Assembly (NCBI GenBank): GCA_964250775.1
Contig: CAXUHK010000248.1
Location: 1-5,045, forward strand
DNA length: 5,045 nucleotides
Source of the DNA: CAVRQM01 sp964250775
Lineage (GTDB): Bacteria > Pseudomonadota > Alphaproteobacteria > Acetobacterales > Acetobacteraceae
Reading direction: 5' to 3'
Positions 1 through 3,455 of the stretch are shown here, one piece after another (the stretch's first letter is position 1; every line of letters starts with the position of its first letter). Under the pieces are notes generated by a model. It was given only the letters and a program-made list of their open reading frames with translations. It searched no databases and had not been told where the DNA came from. The position numbers and the translations under genes are program-made.

Positions 1-555
1 GTCTCGGGACAGGGCGGCGCGGGACAGGGTGGCGGCGCCGGCGGGCGCGCCCCGTGGCCCTGGAGCGTCCAGGCCGGCGGCGTCGGCCGGTACTTCGGCA
101 GCGCCGAGGCAGCGGTCGCCGCCGTGCAATCGCTGCTGGACCGTGGCGTGCGGTCGATCGACGTCGGCTGCTTCCAGATCAACCTGTTCCATCACCCCGG
201 CGCCTTCCCCGACCTGGCCAGCGGCTTCGACCCGCTGGCCAACGCGACCGAAGCGGCGCGCTTCCTGGTCTCGCTACGCGACGAGCTCGGCGCCTGGGAA
301 CCGGCGGTGGCCGCCTACCATTCCCGTACGCAGGCGCTGGGTATGCCCTACCGCGACCTGGTGCTGGCGTCGTGGCGCGGCACGGCATCGCTTCCGGGCA
401 TGATCGCCGGCATCCGCGTCTGGGGCCCGGCAGGGGAAATCATGGGCAGCCTCGCGCCGTTGGTGGCGATGGCGCCGCCGGCGCAAGCCATGGCACCGGG
501 CATGGCGCCGGGCATGTGGATACGGATGCCGCGCACCCTGGTGGCGGCGCGCTGA
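1..555 (+). CDS. Lytic transglycosylase (SLT-type), 5'-truncated by the window
   Basis: This is the C-terminal part of a peptidoglycan lytic transglycosylase, which cleaves the MurNAc-GlcNAc bond in the periplasm. The frame is open from base 1 to the TGA at 553-555, giving 184 visible residues. Seen: PWPW at visible residues 18-21, RSIDVGCFQIN at 51-61 followed by HHP at 64-66, and AYHSRT at 105-110 ahead of PY at 116-117. These are the conserved blocks that follow the catalytic glutamate in this proteobacterial subfamily. The catalytic Glu motif and signal peptide must lie upstream of the window, so activity cannot be judged. Two oddities: a Gly/Gln-rich stretch from a 15-bp tandem duplication just before PWPW, and a low-complexity Met/Ala/Pro tail (residues 157-172). 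It converges on the SDR gene with a 37-bp gap. Relatives occur in chromosomal loci and as VirB1-like proteins in conjugation loci; nothing visible here decides between them. Confidence 0.85.
   Translation, partial: VSGQGGAGQGGGAGGRAPWPWSVQAGGVGRYFGSAEAAVAAVQSLLDRGVRSIDVGCFQINLFHHPGAFPDLASGFDPLANATEAARFLVSLRDELGAWEPAVAAYHSRTQALGMPYRDLVLASWRGTASLPGMIAGIRVWGPAGEIMGSLAPLVAMAPPAQAMAPGMAPGMWIRMPRTLVAAR
6..35 (+). repeat. 15-bp tandem duplication in the transglycosylase gene
   Basis: Two adjacent 15-bp units (6-20 and 21-35) differ at two bases and encode GQGGA then GQGGG. The period is a multiple of three, so the frame is kept. It produces a Gly-rich linker ahead of the conserved PWPW block and probably arose by slippage. 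Confidence 0.5.
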
Positions 556-561
556 ACCATG

Positions 562-579
562 GCGGCCGCAGCCGGCCGC
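562..579. terminator. GC hairpin between convergent genes, possible bidirectional terminator
   Basis: GCGGCCG (562-568) and its exact complement CGGCCGC (573-579) can form a 7-bp stem with a CAGC loop. It sits in the 37-bp gap between two convergent genes. There is no T-tract on either strand, so this is not a canonical intrinsic terminator. Such palindromes are common by chance in DNA this GC-rich, so the functional call is weak. Confidence 0.25.
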
Positions 580-592
580 GGCACACGCAGGG

Positions 593-1342
593 TCAGGCGC
601 CGTTGATCATCGCGAACACCTTGTCGTGCTCGCCCCGGGCTTCCGCATGGCGTTGCGGCTTGACCCGCTCCACCAAGATTTCCGCGGCCGCGCCGTCGGC
701 GGCGAGCAGCGCCATGCTCTCCCGGACGTAGTCGTCGAGCGGCATCGCCCGCGGGTTGCCGCGCTGCCCCGGCGTGAGGTCGGTCGCCACCAGCGGCGGC
801 GCCAGCTCGATCACCTGCACCGCCGTCCCGCGCAGCAGGAAGCGCAGCGACTGCGTGTAGGAGTGCATCGCCGCCTTGGTGGCGCTGTAGGTCGGCGTAT
901 CGGCCCGCGGCACGAAGGCGAGGCCCGAGGTCACGTTGATGACCGCGGCCAGCTTCTGCCGGCGCAGCTGCGGCAGCAGGGCGGTGGTGAGGCGGATCGG
1001 GCCGAGCAGGTTGGTCGTGACCGTCGCCTCGCAACCCGACAGGTCGAACGGCTCGGCCAGCGGGTCCTCGGCGCGCATGATGCCGGCGTTGTTGACCAGC
1101 ACGTTCAGCGCCGGGTGCTCGTGGGCGACACGTCCGGCGAAGGCGCGGACCGCCTCCGGGTCGGCCACGTCAAGCACGATGGAGGTCATGCCGGGGTTGG
1201 CGGCAACCACCTCCGCGAGCGGTTCGGAACGGCGCCCGGCGACGATGACGCGGTTGCCCGCGGCGTGGAACGCCTCGGCCAAGCCCCGGCCGATCCCCGA
1301 GCCGCCGCCGGTGACGAGGATGGTGTTGCCGGTGGTGTTCAT
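593..1342 (-). CDS. Short-chain dehydrogenase/reductase (classical SDR, DltE-like)
   Basis: A complete 249-residue cytoplasmic NAD(P)-dependent oxidoreductase of the classical SDR family, the usual length for the family. Seen: the Rossmann motif TGGGSGIG at residues 11-18, GRR at 36-38 after the second strand (basic residues here often favour NADP), D58 for adenine contact, NNAG at 84-87, and the catalytic tetrad N111, S139, Y152 and K156 (YSATK). The sequence resembles the DltE-like subgroup (COG3967). That name comes from a Gram-positive operon and does not imply a role in teichoic acid D-alanylation here; the substrate is unknown. The ATG at 1342-1340 is supported by AGGGGAG on the minus strand (1347-1353) and by the immediate start of the nucleotide-binding fold. 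It converges with the transglycosylase gene and is divergent from the replication region, so it is probably transcribed alone. Confidence 0.93.
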   Translation of the reverse strand: MNTTGNTILVTGGGSGIGRGLAEAFHAAGNRVIVAGRRSEPLAEVVAANPGMTSIVLDVADPEAVRAFAGRVAHEHPALNVLVNNAGIMRAEDPLAEPFDLSGCEATVTTNLLGPIRLTTALLPQLRRQKLAAVINVTSGLAFVPRADTPTYSATKAAMHSYTQSLRFLLRGTAVQVIELAPPLVATDLTPGQRGNPRAMPLDDYVRESMALLAADGAAAEILVERVKPQRHAEARGEHDKVFAMINGA

Positions 1343-1648
1343 GGTGCTCCCCTGCTGCGTGGGCCCGCCGCCGTGGCCTCCCGCATGGTCTCCCGGAGGG
1401 CCGCCGGCCTGGACCGCGCGGCTTCGTTGTCGGCCTGCTTACGGGATCGCGCTCGATGCCGCAATGAGCGCCGCAATGGGCGTCACGGTGACGGCTGCCT
1501 GGGTCGCGTCGGGAATCAACGGGTCGCTTCGAGCCCCGCTGGATCGCTGGGCCGGCATCGCTTGGTTGGCTGGCCTGCCGGCCGCCGTGCCGCCGCCGCT
1601 GCCGGTTGGCGGCTCTCGCGGCGTCGCCGCCAGCTTCCGTCGGCCGGC
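1343..1648. other. Non-coding GC-rich stretch left of the origin
   Basis: No gene is supported here. The long plus-strand open frames crossing it are antisense shadows of the SDR gene, Pro/Arg/Ala-rich, and have no recognisable domain. The stretch must contain the SDR promoter, but no convincing -35/-10 pair is visible. Its one clear element is the isolated inverted iteron at 1511-1526. Confidence 0.6.
1511..1526 (-). repeat. Isolated inverted iteron (perfect 16/16)
   Basis: GGGAATCAACGGGTCG is the exact reverse complement of the iteron CGACCCGTTGATTCCC in the array at 1761-1818. It stands alone about 235 bp to the left of the array, on the far side of the DnaA boxes. An exact 16-bp match is very unlikely by chance in this window. 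Likely an outlying RepA binding site; role in initiation, copy control or SDR promoter repression is inference. Confidence 0.75.
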
Positions 1649-1670
1649 TTATCCACAGCGGTTGTCCACA
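1649..1670 (+). promoter_or_regulatory. Pair of DnaA boxes
   Basis: TTATCCACA (1649-1657) matches the high-affinity DnaA box exactly. TTGTCCACA (1662-1670) is a one-base variant in the same orientation, starting 13 bp later. They lie directly left of the AT-rich repeats, as expected for DnaA loading next to an unwinding element. Confidence 0.82.
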
Positions 1671-1680
1671 GGTGCGGTCT

Positions 1681-1740
1681 AAGTAAGTCTATTATAAGAG
1701 TCTATTACTAAGTCTATTACGAAAATCGCCTTTTAGAATC
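1681..1740 (+). repeat. AT-rich 12-13-mer repeats, probable DNA unwinding element
   Basis: AGTCTATTA occurs three times, at 1686-1694, 1699-1707 and 1711-1719, with start-to-start spacings of 13 and 12 bp. This 60-bp segment is the only strongly AT-rich stretch in an otherwise very GC-rich window. Its position between DnaA boxes and iterons, and its repeat length, match the 13-mer unwinding elements of oriC and several iteron plasmids. A promoter could also lie here, but no well-spaced hexamer pair is visible. Confidence 0.72.
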
Positions 1741-1760
1741 ATGAGGTTAACCCCCCTAAA

Positions 1761-1839
1761 CGACCCGTTGATTCCCGAATCCGACCCGTTGATTCCCGAA
1801 TCCGACCCGTTGATTCCCAAAACCGACCCGTTGATTCAC
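1761..1839 (+). repeat. Array of four direct iterons, 21-bp period
   Basis: The 16-bp unit CGACCCGTTGATTCCC starts at 1761, 1782, 1803 and 1824, exactly every 21 bp (two helical turns, so all copies face the same side). The first three copies are identical; the fourth has one change (A for C at 1838). The 5-bp spacers are GAATC, GAATC and AAAAC. These are the expected binding sites of the initiator encoded just downstream. The array also sits in an open frame with repA, where it would read as DPLIPES heptads, but it is better explained as DNA binding sites. Confidence 0.9.
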
Positions 1840-1848
1840 TTATCCACA
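1840..1848 (+). promoter_or_regulatory. DnaA box abutting the fourth iteron
   Basis: TTATCCACA is a perfect DnaA box that begins at the base after the fourth iteron, so bound RepA and DnaA would be direct neighbours. It is followed at once by GGGGTTTTCCCC (1849-1860), a 4-bp stem with a T4 loop of unknown role. Confidence 0.78.
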
Positions 1849-1904
1849 GGGGTTTTCCCCAACCGGCGCCGCAGCGCCGCCGAAACGCTCGCCGCCTCCC
1901 GATC

Positions 1905-1920
1905 CGACCCTTCTATTCCC
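1905..1920 (+). promoter_or_regulatory. Degenerate direct iteron, candidate RepA operator half
   Basis: CGACCCTTCTATTCCC matches the iteron at 13 of 16 positions, with the outer CGACCC and ATTCCC blocks kept. Together with the inverted copy at 1981-1996 it brackets the likely repA promoter. Iteron plasmids often place diverged, inverted iteron copies at the rep promoter for autorepression by Rep dimers. Binding here is an inference. Confidence 0.55.
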
Positions 1921-1980
1921 ATCCGATCCCGGGCAATGTTACGCTGTGCGGCAGGCTCGGCGGCGCCAGCGGCGCGGCGC

Positions 1981-1996
1981 GGGAATCAAGGGGTCG
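1981..1996 (-). promoter_or_regulatory. Inverted iteron over the repA leader, candidate autoregulatory operator
   Basis: GGGAATCAAGGGGTCG matches the inverted iteron (perfect copy at 1511-1526) at 15 of 16 positions. It ends 5 bp before the repA ATG. Binding of RepA here would block transcription or initiation of its own gene. The single change, G at 1990, also creates AAGGGG, the apparent ribosome binding site. Confidence 0.7.
1988..1993 (+). promoter_or_regulatory. Ribosome binding site that decides the repA start
   Basis: AAGGGG lies 8 nt before the ATG at 2002, suitable spacing for a Shine-Dalgarno sequence. No comparable purine tract precedes the in-frame ATG at 1741, which favours the start at 2002. 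Confidence 0.6.
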
Positions 1997-2001
1997 GTTT
2001 G

Positions 2002-3024
2002 ATGGCGGACGAGGCCGAGCTGAGCGACGTCGAGCGGCGGCGGCTGGAGCGTTTCGCCCGCTCGCGCGGCAACCGGCGCGGCCGCAAGGCGCCCGCCATC
2101 ATGCCCTCGCGGCTCGCCCGCACCTCGGCGTTCGCGCCGCGGCACAAGGGCCTGATCACCGATTCCGCGTTCCAGCGGCTCTACATCGTGCGCCCGCACA
2201 CCGTGGTCGAGGTGCGCGGCCGCGAGCTCGGCTCGCAGCACCGCGACGCGCTCTACGCGCTGTTCCGGATGCGCGCGCAACGCACCGAAGCGCCGCCGCA
2301 GGAGGGCGCGCCCAAAGGCCTGGCGCTGTACCACACCGAGGCCAGCTGGCGCGACCTGCTGGTGGCGACCGGGCGCACCGCGCACGTCAACAACCTCGGC
2401 ACCCTGCTGCGGGTGTTCGAGGAGCTGCGCTCGGTGTCGTTCCGCTTCTACCAGGGCGACTTCCAGGCCTACGAGGAGGCGGCCAAGCACGGCCGCCTGG
2501 CCGGCGCCGGCTATTCCGACAACCTGCTCGGCCGCATCGAGTGGGAGGGGGTGGCGCTGGACAGCACGGTGCGCGTCACCTACGGCGAGTGGGTGCGCCG
2601 CATGTTCGAGAGCCGCAGCCTGGCCTCGATCGACGGCGAGGCGTATTTCCGCCTGCGCTCGGACTACGCCAAGGCGTTCTGGCCGTACATCGACTCGCAG
2701 CCGGACTACTCCTGGGTCGCGGTCGAGACCCTGGCCGAACTCGCCGGGCGCAACTACGCGGCCGAGACCACGCGCCAGAAGTTGAAGTTCCGCGAGGAGT
2801 GCCGCCAGGCGTTCGACGACATGGCGCAGGCCGGCGGCCTCGCCTCGTGGTGCTGCGTCGAGGTGGGCGAGGGCCGCGCCAAGAGCTACCGCTACGACTA
2901 CCTGCACAGCCTGCCCAAGACGCTGCCGGCGCGCCCCGCCTCGTCGCGACCGGCCTCGGCCCGGCAACCGGCAGCCAGGCAGGGGCGGCTCGGGTTCGAC
3001 GAGCCGGACAAGCCGGGCGCGTGA
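2002..3024 (+). CDS. repA: Plasmid replication initiator protein, RepA-like
   Basis: A 340-residue initiator that should bind the iterons upstream, recruit host DnaA and helicase, and start replication. Seen: a basic N-terminal stretch (residues 11-40), then the conserved-looking block KGLITDSAFQRLYIV (49-63) and VRGRELGSQHRDALYALF (71-88). A first winged-helix-like region spans roughly 75-205 (SWRDLLVATG, HVNNLGTLLRVFEELR, YSDNLLGRI, YGEWVRRM) and a second roughly 215-305 (LRSDYAKAFWPYIDS, ECRQAFDDMAQAGGL, YRYDYLHSLP). This resembles RepA-type initiators of alphaproteobacterial plasmids; the family name is recalled, not searched. The Pro/Ala/Ser/Arg tail ends with QGRLGF (327-332), a possible beta-clamp motif. 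The start is set by the AAGGGG site; the frame also stays open through the iterons back to an ATG at 1741. Its 3' end overlaps the opposite-strand MNT-HEPN gene by 127 bp. Probably self-repressed through the iteron over its leader. Confidence 0.87.
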   Translation: MADEAELSDVERRRLERFARSRGNRRGRKAPAIMPSRLARTSAFAPRHKGLITDSAFQRLYIVRPHTVVEVRGRELGSQHRDALYALFRMRAQRTEAPPQEGAPKGLALYHTEASWRDLLVATGRTAHVNNLGTLLRVFEELRSVSFRFYQGDFQAYEEAAKHGRLAGAGYSDNLLGRIEWEGVALDSTVRVTYGEWVRRMFESRSLASIDGEAYFRLRSDYAKAFWPYIDSQPDYSWVAVETLAELAGRNYAAETTRQKLKFREECRQAFDDMAQAGGLASWCCVEVGEGRAKSYRYDYLHSLPKTLPARPASSRPASARQPAARQGRLGFDEPDKPGA

Positions 3025-3455
3025 CCCGAAGCATCGGCGAAGCCGAGGCGGCGGACCGCCTCGCACACCCGCTCCAGGCAACGCTCGACCGCATCGCGCG
3101 TGCGCTGGTCGCGCTCGAAGGCGTCCCGGCCCATGCCGACCAGATAACTCTCGATGTGTTCGGTGTTGGCCCGCAGACGTGCCTTCCGCACCGGCTCGGG
3201 CGGCAGGTCCACGCGACGGTGCAGGATCTCCGCAAGCCGCCGCTCCAGTCCCATGAGACGGATCAAGTCCATGCGGGCGGCCGGATCGAACTCCGCCACC
3301 AGGTCCACGTCGCTGCCGGCCGCGGCGTCGCCGCGGGCGCCCGCGCCGCACAGCGCCCGGCGCCTTGTGCCGGCTTGGGGCAGCTCCGCCTCGGGCGCGC
3401 GCCACGGGGCGATCACCCGGTCGGCCGAGTCGGTCGTTATTTCGGGCGTGGCCAT
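2898..3455 (-). CDS. MNT nucleotidyltransferase fused to a truncated HEPN (HepT-like) domain, probably decayed
   Basis: A 185-residue frame. Residues about 20-95 form a minimal nucleotidyltransferase (MntA-like) domain: GAGARGD at 37-43, SDVDL at 48-52 giving D49 and D51, and RRVDL with the third acid D83. The usual GS motif reads GA here (A38 for Ser), so catalysis may be impaired. Residues about 96-138 match the first half of a HEPN/DUF86 toxin (IESYLVGMGRDAF, RDQRTRDAVERCLERVCEA, RRLG). The similarity stops at about 3045; the HEPN active-site block (RxxxxH) is absent, and the rest (139-185) is mostly antisense to repA. In intact MntA-HepT systems the two domains are separate genes, and MntA silences HepT by modifying it. 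This looks like a deletion fusion cut at a junction beside repA. The ATG at 3455 overlaps the stop of the upstream hydrolase gene by one base (TGATG), so translation may be coupled. It could be listed as a pseudogene. Confidence 0.7.
   Translation of the reverse strand: MATPEITTDSADRVIAPWRAPEAELPQAGTRRRALCGAGARGDAAAGSDVDLVAEFDPAARMDLIRLMGLERRLAEILHRRVDLPPEPVRKARLRANTEHIESYLVGMGRDAFERDQRTRDAVERCLERVCEAVRRLGFADASGHAPGLSGSSNPSRPCLAAGCRAEAGRDEAGRAGSVLGRLCR

Larger units (their letters stand above)
1511..2001. other. Iteron-type replication origin (oriV)
   Basis: The standard parts of an iteron plasmid origin are present in order: an outlying inverted iteron, two DnaA boxes, an AT-rich repeat segment, four 21-bp-phased direct iterons, a third DnaA box, and operator-like iterons before the initiator gene. 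The core is probably 1649-1860. The arrangement parallels known Rep/DnaA-dependent origins (RK2, pSC101, P1), where Rep and DnaA together melt the AT-rich repeats. The iteron sequence itself is not one I can tie to a named incompatibility group. Confidence 0.88.

Noticed and set aside
515..523. Minus-strand DnaA-like box GTATCCACA
   Set aside because: The first base departs from the consensus and it lies inside the transglycosylase coding sequence, far from the origin.
626..1711. Plus-strand open frames over the SDR gene and the intergenic stretch (626-1711, 936-1682)
   Set aside because: They are antisense to a clear SDR gene, have low-complexity basic products, and run into the DnaA boxes and AT-rich repeats of the origin.
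1741..1743. ATG at 1741 as the repA start
   Set aside because: No ribosome binding site precedes it and it would translate the iterons and operator. The ATG at 2002 has AAGGGG at good spacing and begins where family-like sequence follows. Kept only as an alternative.
1747..1761. CtrA-like site (TTAA followed by AAAC) near the iterons
   Set aside because: CtrA sites need TTAA-N7-TTAA; the second half here reads AAAC at N7 spacing, so the match fails. GGTTAACC is only a short palindrome.
1761..1839. Regular 21-bp repeats as a CRISPR array
   Set aside because: Repeats are 16 bp with 5-bp spacers, far too short for a CRISPR array, and they sit beside DnaA boxes and an initiator gene.
1911..1942. 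repA promoter with TTCTAT and AATGTT as -35/-10
   Set aside because: Both hexamers match poorly and the 18-bp spacing is the only support; too weak to list as a promoter.
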